Assembly: GCA_004794785.1 (NCBI GenBank)
Contig: SJOL01006423.1
Coordinates: forward strand, 298,909 to 362,908
Length of the DNA: 64,000 nt
Direction of reading: 5' to 3'
Source of the DNA: Opisthorchis felineus
Taxonomy: Eukaryota; Platyhelminthes; Trematoda; Opisthorchiida; Opisthorchiidae
Position numbers and translations under genes: made by a program. Each line of letters opens with the position of its first letter. Within the stretch, counting starts at the first letter, position 1. Below the pieces are notes generated by a model, which worked only from the letters and a program-made list of their open reading frames with translations, had not been told where the DNA came from and made no database searches. Below, one piece after another: positions 14,401 through 29,400 of this stretch.

Positions 14401-17400
14401 TATTATTAATAATATAATATAATATATATATATATACTACATAATAATAATATAATAATATAATAATAATATATTATTATATTATTATTATTATCCTGTA
14501 TTGCTTCCTTGAGTAGTGCTCTTTCTTCCACTTCCTCTGAGTCGGAACACCGCTGAGTTGTTCATTTAGCCTGAGCTTTTAGCTCTTGTTTTCTCCATAT
14601 CCGGGAGGTGGAACGTGAAGAAATGTGGGTAGCCTTAAGTATCCCGTCTGTTCTCAGTACAAAACAACCATCGGGGCATGACAGGATTGTATGTACAGTA
14701 AAAGAAATGCTCTCACACCACTCTATTCAAGAGTTTTAAAAACAGTGGATGTTCCCGTTTTGTTGTCCCGATCGTAACATTTTCGCACTGCTACCCTATT
14801 CGGAGAGCCTCCTCACTGAGCTCGAGATTGCTCAGTAATTAGGCCGCGACTGGAAGGTGCTTGGTTCGAACCCAACCCCGGCATATCGACTTCTCCTGTC
14901 CAGGCTTGGACAACCTGGCATTATCTCATCTTCCTTCGGAAAGCGTGACAACTGTTTACCGAAATGGTGTCACAGCTGAACGATTATTATGTGTCACTCT
15001 GGGCGATAACTCTGCTACGTTTTGTGAAGTGTTAGAGTCCACTGCGATTCGTTATCCTGATGGTATGGTTTGTTTGATCATGGCCACATTCACAAGGCGC
15101 CTTCGGTGTTTTTCTTCATCTTCGTCCCATAGTTTCACATTGTTATTTAGCATATACTTTACCACAGACCAACAACAACCAACTCGCAAATTATTATACT
15201 AAGGTAGAAAATTCTAGGTTAACAGTGTTTCGTTATTATCGAAAGTCAATGGGTCCATTTTATTTAGAAACTCAGAGCAACCCGTATTATTTAACTTGCC
15301 ACTTCCAAATATGTTTGAATTGATTTGACGGTTTTGATTGTTTGCACCACATTGATCCCATGACTATAGTTGAAGATACATAAAGTCCGTTGGGGGTTTT
15401 CTCCTAGGAGGCAGTCAGTTCGAAAGGCGAAACATATTTCTACAGTTTTGGGAGGGTTTCTCCCTCGTGGTATTGTTGTCGCGAAAAAAATCACGTACCT
15501 CAACCTTTTTATCTGTGATACAGGTGTAATTAATGATACAGAGTAATGCTGTCCGATTTTATCTTTCAGATTTCCGTGATGCCCTCAAAGTTGGTTGTCA
15601 GTGCATATCCTGTAACACATCAAGTGCCGGACAAAATTCTATACGAAGGTTTTCATTCGACGTTCTTTGACCGCGTCTCAACAACGGTTAGCTTCTCTGA
15701 GTTGTTGTTGAATAACTCAAAGCCTGATGCTCTACCAACACCGGCTTATCCTGACTCTTTCGATTCTATTGGTCTTGTGTCATCCAATCGATCTTGGCTC
15801 GACGCTACATCAGCACTGCCTTCCATCACTCCACCTGGCGTGTCCCCGAAAAAGTGCGGTGCTTGGGTTCTCTGTTTGAGAAATGTATATCTGAAGGTCG
15901 AAGAACAACTCCTTTTCTCAGGAACTCTGCTTGTTAATGTGGATTTTAACCTGCGGCTTCCTCAAGGTCAACTAGCGCATAGCTCAGTCACGGCGGCATC
16001 ATCGTTAGATGCGTGTGTTCACGCTCAGCTGAACTGTGATGATTTTGGCCCACATGATTTGGAGATGCCTTCCGTGGTGCATTTATTCCAACTGGCGACG
16101 ATTATTAAGTATCTTGTTTTTAGTTGGAAACTTTTGATCCCAAAGGTGAGTCGTCTTATTGCTCCAGTATGTTGCTACTAATGTAAGTGTACATCAAGGA
16201 CTGCAGGTTTTTTTGAGTGGCAGTTGTGAAACGCGTTCACAACCTTGGAGCTGAAGATCAGGCTCATGAGGTAGTTTGATGAATGGTCCCTGTTAGCACA
16301 AGGTCCTGAAGTTTTTGTACGTAGGACTTTAAATCACTTAGGAAATCCTTCGCTGTCATTAACATTGGCGTTTCTGGGCTCTTCATGGTTAGATAACTAA
16401 AATAACCGAACAGAAAAAATTGGATAATCCCATCATGCTCAGACCCCTTTAAGTGCTATCCAACTGGTCGGACTATGTGCTCTCTTGCTCTGTGTGTTGC
16501 AACACACAGAGCTTGACCTCACAATCGGATTCGCTGTTCCGGTGCCGTCCGTATTTTCCGAACTGATCCCCAATCTGGGTGTTGAAGCACATTCCGAAAT
16601 GAAGTGGAACGGTAAATAGAAGATAGCCTTACCAACTTTGTGGTAAGAGAGCACAGTGACTCTTTTTAAAACGATTAGCCAGGCATCCTGTTGGGTACCC
16701 AACAACTTCAACGTCCAATACTCGTCCGAAATTTAAATTGGGTTGCTAAAACACTACATTGTTTCGTTATACTACGCTTGCCAACATGGGGCAATACCTT
16801 GCCAATGGTACTTTCGTTATGAGACCACAGCTCATTGCTGGATTTGTGTAACCTTGAGGTTCTGCATGCTATTTCACTATCTATTTTAAGCGTTATAATA
16901 CGGTATCCGAACTTCGTTGTAACTTGTGATCTGTATACCGCAAATCACCGTACGAATGCGCCAAGTGTCCCTTCAGTTTGGCTGCTGTCAGGTCTAGTAT
17001 TATGGATTCCAAAGTAAGCTTAGACAAACAGTTCACAGTAATGTAATGCGTATATCGTATAAGTGCATTAAGAAATTTCAGGCGGGATTATACTGCGCAG
17101 TTACCTGCCGTTTCTGAGCAGATAAATGGACAGAACTTAGGAAGTATCAGGTCCTAAAAAATAACTTTTTCCATTGCGCCCCTTCTTGAGTGTAGTTCGA
17201 AATCGCATGCGGTGCGAAACGGAATGCTTTAGGTTTTCCGTGTTTCCCTGGCTGGAGGCTGTGTGATTCCCTTTGCGCGTGGCTGCAAGGCTTGAGGAAT
17301 CTGTCATGTAGTCGACCCCAGTGGCAGATATGCCGTCACTTTTTATATGGGCTGTCTAGTCCCAGTTGGTCTACTGTTGTGCCCCTTTCTTGTGAATTGT

Positions 17401-20400
17401 GAGGTCCGCAAATAATGGTGTCCCAATCCAACTGATGGCGTTCTAATCTGGTAGGATGCTGGGACGTTTTTATATCATTGCTTTTCGAAGATGTGCGCAC
17501 TTAATTTTTGGTCGTTTTATCTATGTACGTTGGGCTTGCTTGCACAGAGTCCCCACTTTTCCTCGCTCTCTCCTTTCTTGACTAGGACGCTGCTATCTCA
17601 TTGCTGTACGGTAGTTAACCGTCAGTGTTCATTGTCGGTATATTGCTTCCAAAGATGAGGAAAGATGAACTGATTTAATAGAATCCCAAATTTTAGCTTT
17701 TGTTTTATGCCTGCTTGTCTCGTCTGCCTAATAAAGGAATTTACCAACCAGGATATGGTTTTGTTGATCTGGACAGCCTACGATCTTATCTTCGCAGAGT
17801 TTGTTATCGACCATTGTCAGACCCAGGTCTGAAACACTGGGCAGACAAGTAGGATCGCTTCAATAGCCTCTACCTAGTAATACTGACTTTCACATACCGG
17901 CTTTTTTATTACATCTCAGCTAAAACTCTTATCTGGATGGTGGTCCGACAACCACGTCCAACCAACGTCCAACGCTTCCTATTTTCGAGACCTTTCAATA
18001 ACGCAGACTGCCCTGTCGTCTGGATGCGCTCGGCGGCCGTTTGTTCCCTCCTTGCGCGATGACCATGTGGCATACTTTAAAGGTCCACATGACCCAGTTT
18101 CGCATGCACCTCAAACTTCAGTATCAGGAGTGCGGCACCTATGCTTATCTCCACAACTCATTGTGACAACGAATGTGCCCCCTGTGTCAGTTCTGTTCCA
18201 CTTCACTATACCGACAGCTATCGGGCGCTTGAAATTGCCTCCAAGCAGTGGATGTACCACAACGGTCTACTGGCTTTTGAATCAACTCGTATTGTCCTTG
18301 CGTTTACGGCAAGACGAGTGTATCATGGATTTCCAGATTGGAAGTGCGTGTGCCCAATTTCGAGGTCAAGACAAGTAAGCGGTTCGCCCTTTTTCTGTAC
18401 CCATTCTGCTTCGGAACTGTTCATTATTTTGATTACACATCTTGCCGCTGAATCTTTCTGCTGTATCCTCTTTCCCTGCTAGCGTCTACATGCCCCTCTT
18501 TTCTACGATGGAGTCCTCACTTCGGCCTTTCGTCGACACTGAACTACCTACCGGTCTAGACACTCCCGACGTCCCTTTGATGCCTGAGTCCTCGACAAAA
18601 TCTCCACCCAGTCAGTTCGCTGATTCTGAATCAGAGGAAAGTGGCTTTGGTACTCGTCACCTGACATTTCTGACCAAATCCTCTTACGGTGCGCAACACT
18701 GCTGTTACGGTCCGTTGTCGCAGCCTTCCAGTGGGAAAGAGGCCGGCTTAGTTCATCTGCACTTCTGCCGATCACCTTTGCCTCCTTATCGGCATGGTCA
18801 CGAGTTCCGCGCTAGCACTTGGTCCAGCAGTCCCGTTCAGTTTGTGAATACACTAATAATAAACATGCAACCTGTTGACTTGGTTCTGTATACGGATATG
18901 ATAGGCGAAATAGTCCGTCTCTACGCTAATCTTTACCCTGGCGCCGATGCATCTGTGGAGCCAACTAATCACTCTACCGGTGCTGAACCGGAGGAGCCGG
19001 TCGCGGCCGTGGATATTCACGTACCAACAACCACATTGCGTTCCCACATAATAATCAAGTCTTTCAGAATTTTTCTACCGCTTTCCAAGGTTAGTATGAT
19101 TGCTTTTCGGGACTAATGTCTTCCCTGCTTTTCCACCCCATCAGTCGCATTCTCATCATTTAGTTAATTGACTAGAGGCCTGGAGACCCGTTGACAGCGT
19201 CAACGCGCTTCTGTCGGCGTCATATTCAGCTATACTAATAAGTCAGTGTTCGGAAACCCACACCATCATCACTCCCGTCTGGAGACTACTGTCTTTTCAC
19301 CTAACTGAGTCCGTTGGCCCACACAGCCGTCTTCTGTCTAGAAAAGCTAGACTGAGGCCCTGCAGTGGGATGTTGAGGCGAGACTTCAGAACTGTTCGCT
19401 CTGGGTTTGGTGTCATTCATACCATTGTTATAGCCGATCCGAATTACGTATAGAAAGCTGTGATCAGTTATCCTCCATAAACATGGTAAACAAAATACGG
19501 TAATGCAAAAATCATTCTGGATTTAGGAGATGTGTGTTAACTGGAAGCTGTCGCCGTTTGTGATCATTGATGATTACATGCAGTTCCGGAAATGGGCCGC
19601 TCTGGGAAACAGCGAAGAGACGAGTGCTTGAGTTCTGCAGCAGATGGTTGAAATGTGCTAGACAGGGCTAAAGGTGAAGCTGCGGGCGACAAGTCTAAAG
19701 ATAGAATAAGCTGATCTCGACGAACATGATCTGTGATGGTGCAGGCAAAACAGTAGAAGCACCTCTCGATACTCAGAGACTTTTCGCAGGTTATCAGTCA
19801 GAAAGGGTGTGGCATTGATTGGAGTTGAGTAGAAGATAAGACCAAACGTGACAGATTACGGCGAATTTGAGGTTTACGGAGAAGAATAAGCTGAACGAGC
19901 TTGAAGTATCTGCCAACTCGGAACCGGAAACCAACCTTTCTAGACGCACAAATGATGAGTTTGACATGGGCGAATCACCGAACGTTGTTGATGAACGTGG
20001 GTCCAAGAAGAATGAATTCGGACAAATCAGAAATCGTAGTTGATCCGATCAAAACGTTCTGTGGAAGCCGGAGAAAAGATAGATACGTGCAGGGATTTGT
20101 ACGGGTTAAACGTTTTTACACTCGACTTGGCCTTCAATAATGCTTCTGGAGCCAGTGTTCGGTGACGTGGCAGTTTGTGTACGAGTATCGCATAGTCGAT
20201 GAGGCAGTGTATCCCGAAGGGTGGGGCGATGAATCATGAAGAGTGGCTTTGTCTGTGAGGGAGCGAATGTGGGAGTAGCAGACAAAAATAAGCCATTAAA
20301 GTAAAGAAGGAAAAGAGTGGGGTAGTGTAGGTCGTTGTGGACCTTCTGCGCCGACCTGAATCTGAAGGACAACACCGCCAGGATGCTTTTGAGTAGAGCG

Positions 20401-23400
20401 CCCGCCGTTCCAGTCCCCCCTGATTGGGGTGTAGACCGTCCATATGGGGCTTTGCGAGGTGATCCGCATACCATGAAGGTAAATAAATAGTCGTTCAGCC
20501 TTGATATCTTTCCGATGCATAGGTGCCACCAACCGATAGAAAGCACGAGATTCGAGATACCACCAGATTAATCAAGCTTAGACGTGTGTGTGTGTGTGGG
20601 GGGGATCAATGCACTTTTGCTAATCTTTTTTACTGTCGTTACTGCAGATCGGCCTTTGATCCTTACCATTTTATTTTAACTCATTGAGGTTTAAATCAAT
20701 ACGAAGCGGTTTGGGACGTGAGTTTCTTAGTTCCAGCTTTAAAAAAAAACGGATAATTTTTCCAAGGGCTTTAAAATCAGATTAATCACCTGGTGAATAA
20801 AGTGTCAACTGAGTCATTCATCTTGGATCCATAGTGCTTACCGTATGTGTGTATGTCGTGTGTGGTTCGAAAATTTCGGCAACCCGTCCTGTTTTGTTTC
20901 AATATTTATTTTCTTAGGATCTTGCTCACCAAATAAGCCCTGGATCTCCTCTGGCAAATGCAGTTGTGCTTGGATGTGAAATGATTGAACTTCAGCCCCT
21001 GGTTTGCAACAAGCTCGAACGTCCTTCTTCCGAGAAGCTCGCTTCCACCCAATGTCCCCTATCATCTCTGATCGAACACGACGATCCACAGCAACTCATC
21101 GTAGTAGCTCGTGGTCTGTGTTGTTGGGCATCCGAATTTTACTCTCTTCTCTTGCCCGACACTTTTGGTCACCAAAAACACGTCTTAGCTGAACAGCAGA
21201 ATCCCGCTCAGTATTGGAACCAAGGCATTCTCCGTACTAGTTGGTGAGTTGTCTTTAGGTTGTACGCTTTGTATTTCTCCAAGGACTGTTCTCTCAACTG
21301 AAACAGTGTGCGATTGCCTGGCGTAATTTAACGCGGACTCCAGTCGATTTTAGATCACCCTTCCTATTTCAGTTGTCCGAATGCATGAGGCCTGCTCAAC
21401 TTGGAGCTGTGCGTCGACTAAATGACACTACCTTACTGTTCGGTTTGACCATTTATTTCTATTATAAGCAGACCAGCATTTTGAATCTAATGGCGTAGAA
21501 CGCATTCGTCGACTACAAGGCTATCTTTAGCTTCCATGGGGAATTCATGGTTGACTGGAAGTTTGTATCCCTTCCGGATGCTATTCAACCCGGCGTGGAT
21601 GCCAGTCCGAAATAAAATCCTTGTAGAAAGTGCAAGGACAACATGGTACCCTAAGCGATGGTTCCATATCAATGCTTCTCTCGACTTCACTTTCGGTTGC
21701 CGTTCAGCTATTGTGCAGGCTTCAATTTTTGGTCATAATGGAAATTGGATAATTGAACCCGCGTTTTTTCAACATATTCTTCCGACTAATTGCGTACCTT
21801 TTTTGATTTTCGTAGGAACTGTATGCCCTCTCCGGCCGCAGCTTCTCCGCTTGTCCGACCTTTCACTCTCACAGTCTCGTTCGCCCCGGCGTCGCGTCAC
21901 ACGAATAATACTGTGAGCTTGCAGATAAAGATTGAGTGAAAGCTTTTATATTTTTGGGCCTCGATAGTTTTTTCATCGCATGACCCGTGTGATTGATTGT
22001 AAGGTTCTCCGTGTTGCTCATCTTCATTGCCCTCTGAATTTATTTCATCTTGTTTTGCACATCAGCGTTTACCTGCGTTCAATACCACTGAGAAGAGAAA
22101 ACCCTCCGCGGCGAAGTAGTTTATTAGCAAACATCAACTAAGCAGTTACAAGCTATCGGACAGGAAAGTAAACTTCTCGTATGCACACAGTCTTAAAAAA
22201 AACTGTTTTAAAAAACATTCTCACGCGTCTTCTTGAACTTTTATGAATATTCATTGATTGTTACACAACTGTAAACGAACACAGCAAAGCAGTTCCACAA
22301 GTTTCGTAATAAACTTCGCCTTCCATCAGACGCTGGGCGGAGTTTTGACATGACCACTACTCACATGCCTCAGCAGTAGTATACGCCGTTACACCACTAC
22401 CACAGTCATCCAAGCACACAGTACTGCAGTATCCAATGGTATTGTGAAGGTAAACACACGATAGTTTTGACTTTCAGTGAAAACGTCCGACCATTTCGGT
22501 AACGGATGTTTAAGGGAGCGTAAAAGTCGCTTGCTGCCGAATTGCTATTGTCTCCCTGAATTCGATTGTCATTTCGTCCTGTAGGTGAAGCCAGTGTATG
22601 CTGAAAAGCCGAGAAGTGCCTCTCGGCTTCACGACTGGCTACACTTATAAGGCGAAATCACAGTCCAATATTCCCGAATCTCGTCACACTACCAACAATC
22701 CCTACATTCAGCCAATCTCCATCGAACAGTCCCCGTCTAATCTAACTACACTCGACAGGCGACTGAACCGAACTTTGGATTTGCATCGCACAGTCATAAA
22801 GACTGGACCTCTGAAAGCACCATCCAGGGCACTTCCGGTCATCCCTGCTCCTCTCGGCAACTGACATCGCCAGGTAGTAAAGATGGTCTATTTTGCTACC
22901 CAGAAATGGCTTGCAGCACGAAGAAAGCTGCAAATATTGGCGAATACTTGCGACTGTTCTGGTCCAAGCTGTCCACACTCAAGTGAAAGCAGACTACGAG
23001 TTAAGCTGAAGGGGTAGACTGAATCCTTCAGCTCACTATTCAGTCGTCCCTTTAAAGCTATCTATCCCGCCCATCTTACACACTGTACAACGTAGTGGCC
23101 CTAGCTAGATTGGATTAGTGGAGCTAAGCAGATTTCTACAAACAAAAAGCCTCCGAGTGAAGATACCCCTAGAAATTGTAAGTCCACTTGTCCTCAATAT
23201 TTGCTTTTCAGCTCAGTGTGGAGTGCTGAAGTATTCCCTCTGGACTACGTCGCCTGTGTACTGCTATCAATATTCAGAAATAGCGTCATAAGGTGTGTGA
23301 AAACTACCTCTGTATCAATTCGATTAATATCATTGCCAAAATCCTCCCAACACCACTACACCCTTTTCCGGCATGTCCGTTTACTTCTGTGATATGTCCA

Positions 23401-26400
23401 CTGGGACGTTTATAAAGGGATGCGTTGAATCGCCATTAAAGTTCTTACGTTCATCACATATGTTTTGATTTCAGCCTGTGGTGGATCTGTAGATAGCCTC
23501 TTAATTTTTTTTGTTGTTTTTACAGATGGGAACATATGGCAGTGCCATTGAAGTGGCCATCCCCGATAACCTTGTCGTTTTCGCTGATTTTACGGTACTC
23601 GAAGCCTTGTTCGCTACTACTCAATCAACGAAACTGTCAGATCCTTCTGGTCCCATTCAGGAAACGAAGCACGAATGGGTATGCTCACCGCAGGTCACCA
23701 TTCCGAACGATTGTATTGACACCGCACCCAACCGTTTTCTATTCACTCTGCGGCACTTCCGGCTCATCATGTGGAGGAGCGACCCGGTTAGGAAGTGCAC
23801 AGCCCAGTTGGTTTGCGACGCGGACCATACTCATATGACCCTCCATTTTAAGTCGATCTACATGCTGGACCAACTTAACTTTGGTGTTCACGACCTGCAG
23901 GTATGTTGAGAAAGCTACTTTTGCTGTTGGTGATTGCAGAACGTCGGAATGTGTAGATTTAGTACAGTAATTCATACATTGTGGGGCGTAGTCGAAAACA
24001 CTGACCATCATTGACCGATTAAGGTTGTCACATTTTTATGGGTACAACCGTTGTCATACGGCAATTATTCATGGTCGTTCGTTCTCATCACCAAGTTAGC
24101 CGTTGACCAGTGAGCTTCATCTTCTGCATTCAGTTTCCGCTAGTAAATTTTTACCGAGAAGTCCTCTGTTCTATTTACCACGAGATCTTCAAAAGTACTA
24201 ATTCAGCTGGACAGCACAATTCAACATGACCTTCTCCCATTCTTTATTCACTGTCCGAGTCTGAAAAAAAATTTATTGCGTATCTGCATTGCCTCTTAGA
24301 GTCACCCGATGGCCGTCTTAAAAAGTTCGTGTGTTGCGATGTTGCGGAATATAGGTAGTTCGGGTGCTCTGTTTGGTTTTCGGTTTGTTCGCCGAGTTTG
24401 GCAGTTGGATTACAAAAGTTTTATCCCTAATCGAGGAGACATCGTCAATGCACACTGGTCAGTGGAAGCCTCTTATACTTTCGCACTCCGACACAATGCT
24501 CAGGTGTGTGTACCCTGAAATCTCTTGGTCGTTTTTGATGGGAATTTGGATAGTAGGTTGTAAGTTTCCAGGACGTTTCTCCATTGTCAATTCAACCTTA
24601 GTATTTGCTGTCTTACAGTTCACAATGACGGTGAAAGAGAAGTGTTAGCTGTGCGAATGAGCATCTAAGTGAATTCCAACATAAGGTGTTAAATGTGAGC
24701 GTTGACTGTAGGTACTTTCGGGAGAGGTGATGAGTAATGACTGACGTAGTAGGTTTGCTTCAGTGGAATGATTCCGTACTCGTGGTTTTTAAGTGAACTA
24801 TTTAAACCTTCGGAAATCGAATACACAGTCTGATCAATGTACCTTAAGCCAGGACTAGCCCCTGAAGCGAAGCATCGTTCTGGCCTAATATCGGGTTTCT
24901 CATTTCATTCCGTTTCCTACTGTTCTGTCAGGTTGATGCGCGTACGGTCACTTCAGACTGTCTGGCCTTAGGAGACTACTGTCCCACCTGGGTCCGATGC
25001 CATCCACTGCGATTCAACGGCGGTTCGTACCAACATCGGGACACTTTGGTTCTTCCGCCATACATGCTGGGTGCATGGCCTTCATCTTTGTCGAGCACTT
25101 CATCAAGCAACCTCTTGCTGCGCACTCAACCATGTGAACCCGACCCTAGAACTGGCATTTTCAGCCCGTTGGTTTCTGCACGCATTGAGCGGCCAAAGAA
25201 GTCTTTCACGAAAGGCGTATCTCAAGTCAGTAACTGTTTAATGGCGTGATCATTGAATGGTCTTTAGCCTGTTCAATGAGGCATTGATCATTGTCTCTTT
25301 TCCTTGAGTTTCAGGACGGAACAGTGGACCAGCGATTTGGTGTATCCGTTACATTTGGACGCATTGTTTGCTTTACCATCAAACCAGAAATTCTGGTTAC
25401 TTTTACCTGTTTCTTTGATCTTCGAGACACAAACCAACCCGCTGATTCTGCAACCAGATCAAGTCAGCATCGTACGCTTGATGCTATTCATTACGCCACT
25501 ACTTGGATCAGCCAGCTGTCGGTAGACACTGATGCTTTCAATGTGAGTCGACTGTTTTGTTCTGTGAGACCTCTGTTCAGCGTTCGATCTCCCGTTATTT
25601 CCTAAATCTGCGTTGATGGTTTGCAGTGTTATATTAGCTTTAACATTATTAGGATACTCCGGTTGCGATAAGCAAACCTTCTCCGGGATCAAGTAAATTC
25701 GTTGTAAGAAACCTCAGAAAAATTCACCCTCCCCCATAAAACAGATAATCTGTTTCAAATTGTTTCGCATTTTCCGATCAACCATTGAAACATCAATGGA
25801 CCAACACGTCCACGTCCTCCTCGGTGCGCTGGATCGTATTTCACGCGTTCCCTCAAACATCGAGAAATGAGAGCTGCCAAGTCATTCAGTGAACGTTTAT
25901 TACTTTTAAGTGCATTTCAGCGGTAAAAACCTTCAGGCCTTCAGTGTATCAACCTTAAGTAACAAGTAAAGTTAATAGGAGGTACTCTACCCACATTGTG
26001 TCTCCCACAAAGACGTTGCTCACACCCAAAAAGGTAGGCGTCATGCACCCTAATACAGCCGCAGGGGACAACAACGATGACTGTTGCACAATACTCAGAT
26101 TAGTTTATTGTCAGTGATAATCCGTGGTTGCTGTAAACCCAATCTCCTAAATAGCAATTGTTCTTTTCCCCTAATAAGATTGCGGATTGTTAGTTCAGTG
26201 CCGTGAAGATCGATTCAACGGAAATTTCGCGCAATACATTTGGCGAAAAGTACTATAGATGAGCGCCTCATTTGAGTCCCATGTCATCACCGTTTCACCT
26301 ACAGATTAGTATTTAACTCGTCGTCGTGACTGTTTTTCCGCATGAAGTGTACTTTTGACACTCCCAAATTTCGGAGATTAGGTTTTTTACCCTTATTTTG

Positions 26401-29400
26401 CATCAAGCAAGGTGTTTCTACAATTGAAACGTCTTTGTTGGTCTGCAAGGCATCTTAGGCCACCAAAACAATGGTGGCTCCGGAGTAGATTGTTTGCCGT
26501 ATATTTCGTAGCTGCTATTAGTTGCTCGTACGTATAAATTAATAATGGTGTCAAAGCTAGACACAGAAGATTCTTCTGACTAAGTGTTCTGTGCTTTGGA
26601 TCTGACATCTAGGATGCCTTTATAAATGGACACAATCGCAACTGCGTGATCCAGACGGTTCACGTGGTAACTAGGTGCTTGCCACAATCGACTATCCTTC
26701 ATGATGCGTTCGTACGCCTAATTAATGTTTTCTACACCTATTTTTCTCTTGTTAACAACCAAAAATCATCATATTTGATGTTGATAGGGCATTATTCAGT
26801 TATGTTGGATTATATTTCGTTTGATTCCTTCATTCCATGGCACAGATCGCCTACGACTCAGCACTTTACCTCAGTAATCGAGCGACTTGCATTGACCGGA
26901 CTTCCAAGCTGGTTGTTCAGTTTTCCTTTCCCGCTTTTACTATTTTTCAGATTCTTGTAGAGAAAAACAACTGCAAGCAAGCTGGTAATATTGAGTTAAA
27001 AATCCGCAAAACTCACCTGAACTCGGCGTTCACACCTTCGGAAGGTTTTTCGGACTGCGTGAGGTGGCGCGTTGATCTGAATGGATTGCACCTCAGTTGC
27101 TGTGCCTACAACAGACAACAATCTGTATTGGCCCTGTCCGGGTCGTCAGCGTCCCTGGCCTCCGAGTGTGTCAATCACCACTTGTCTCTACTTTGGCCAG
27201 GAGCTAATCTACATTGTGCTGGTGCTGTTCGCGTCGTCTCTTGCATCCACTTAACACCATCGCGTCCTTCCCGATCTATTCTAGAGACTGAATGTCTTTT
27301 CACTGCTGGAACCGGCCTGAACATGGACATTCCTATATGTGGCCCTGTGTTGTCTATGATCACCGAGTTGCTCACAGATTTCTCTACCGTTTTTCCGCAT
27401 CCTTCGGCATCCAGTCCCTCTCTTTCGGATAAGGACTTTGTTCCGTCTTGTGATCAGTGTGCGGGTATGCAACCAGTTCTCTTTCACGATGACTTGCGTA
27501 GAGGACTACCGGTGCAAACTTCCTCTGACGACAGAAATATTAAGTCTTCCAATCCCATCCAACTTGGTCCGCTTCACCCCTGTTGGCCTTGGGTGGTGAG
27601 CTCAGTCGATCTAAATCAATTTCCACTTTGTCCTCACCCATGGCCCTTGGCCGGTGAGGTTGTGTTTTGTGACAACATGCAGCGCCAATATCATTTTGAT
27701 GGTCATACATATCCAGTCGTACTAAATTCCAGCCATCCTGTAGAGCCCCACTGGGTTGGTGTGACATGGGCTTACTCCGATCCAAGAACTCCCGTGCGCG
27801 TACGTGTATTACCAGCGCCTTTCGAGTTTCTGGAACACCTGGCGAGCATACCGTATTCCCATGGACTCGAGGTAACACCTCCTTTCTATTCTGATGTTTA
27901 ATCACTGTCGTTGCATACTGGTTGACTGATTGCTCGGTCGAGTGATATAATCCACTTCACTAGTGTTCGTAAAACTATTGCTTCTGTTTTCGTCAAGTTG
28001 CCCTTTTTGTATCAATCGTATAGTAAAAACGCTTCGGCCTACGCCACCTCCATCGCGGATTCGTAGGTTGCATTTAACAGTTGAGTGAGTCAATTAACCC
28101 TAGAACACCGAATTCGAATAGCTTAGCCGATGTGTTTAACGTACAAGGAAAAAGTGGGAACAATGGTGTGAGTCAGTTGGCTCCAAAGAGCCGATCAACA
28201 CCTTAGTTTCCCACGTTATTGGACAGTATGCGCTGGGTTACCGATAGCTTGAACTCATTGTTTGTTCAGTCTGCTAAAATAATTGGTGACACGATTGAAA
28301 TGTTGTGCTATAGGCAGTCTTTTCCGGCGCTGTACATTAACTGCGGTCTAGGCGCTTTCTTCTCAGTCATTTCTTCAAAAAAATCCGGGGAATTTTATTC
28401 GGAGACGTTAGTTTAAAAGCCGACTGATTGTCTTCGTTGCCCTATTCTCGCGCCAAATTCATTAGTAACGTTCAGTTATTGTAACAGCGAAAAAACCGTC
28501 GTCTTAACCTAGCTATTTTCGGCGAGGCGAAAGTGGTAATCAGATCTCTGAATCTTCCTAATTCCATTCAAGCAGTACACATGTCAGCGTGTTCGTAAAA
28601 AGCTGCCGCTTTTTTAAAATATGGCCTGCAAGAAGGCAGAGCTTGTATGTGTGCTTTCCAAATGTCGTCCTGTCCGGTAACTTTAAGCATTTAATTGTTC
28701 TATCTTAGTAGATACTAATCCACCACACAGTGGAGCGGTGCCCGTTTCAGGGACTTTTTTATCATTCTAAGTTATTCGACTCATCCCACAAAGGCTAGTA
28801 TTATGGTGGTTCGTGTCTCCTCCTAATAAATAAAATCGGATGACGATCAGGTGGACAGTTCTAGGGCAACCAGTGTGTCACATTAGAGCGAGATCACCAG
28901 AGAGTTCAGCCCCGCATTTCTGCGAAGAGCAGACCTGTTGCCTGCACGATTAGTGAGTCACACCCATGGATAGACACATCTTGACTTCAGGTTTCAGAAG
29001 TTACGTGGCTTGGTGCGTATAACGGCGGCCACGGCACTTTACTTCTGACGCGCTCCTAGTCCGCAGTTTAGGCTGGTAATCTGCAAACCTCAACGGATAC
29101 ATCTTAACAGATGAGTCCAATAACACATGTTCCGGACAGACTAAGGGTAACCAAACATAAGTGATATAACTTTGGGTCGCTCTGTATTTGACACAACTTA
29201 TCTAAAATGAACATATAATAATTATGTATTTATTGTTTTCCTTCATCGTAAGGATTGGTATTTCACTTTATTTTGAAACTTACTGTTCATATCACTCCTT
29301 GACCCAGCTACGTTGCCATTTACAATACTGGGACTACTCGGTTATGCCCAACGGAAAGTTCAAAAACTACGGGACATTCTTTCTTCGTGACAGTCAGGTG

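Larger units (their letters stand above)
13248..15569 (+). other. VPS13B intron with AT microsatellite and SINE
   Basis: 2.3 kb, phase 0 on both sides. It contains the AT-rich repeat at about 14385-14495 and the SINE at 14816-14990. Confidence 0.4.

Noticed and set aside
14385..14495. CRISPR-like or regulatory array
   Set aside because: Simple AT microsatellite with no spacers; eukaryotic context.
20106..20546. 146-codon minus-strand frame in a VPS13B intron
   Set aside because: Other overlapping frames are also open and the peptide has no recognisable family or splice context.
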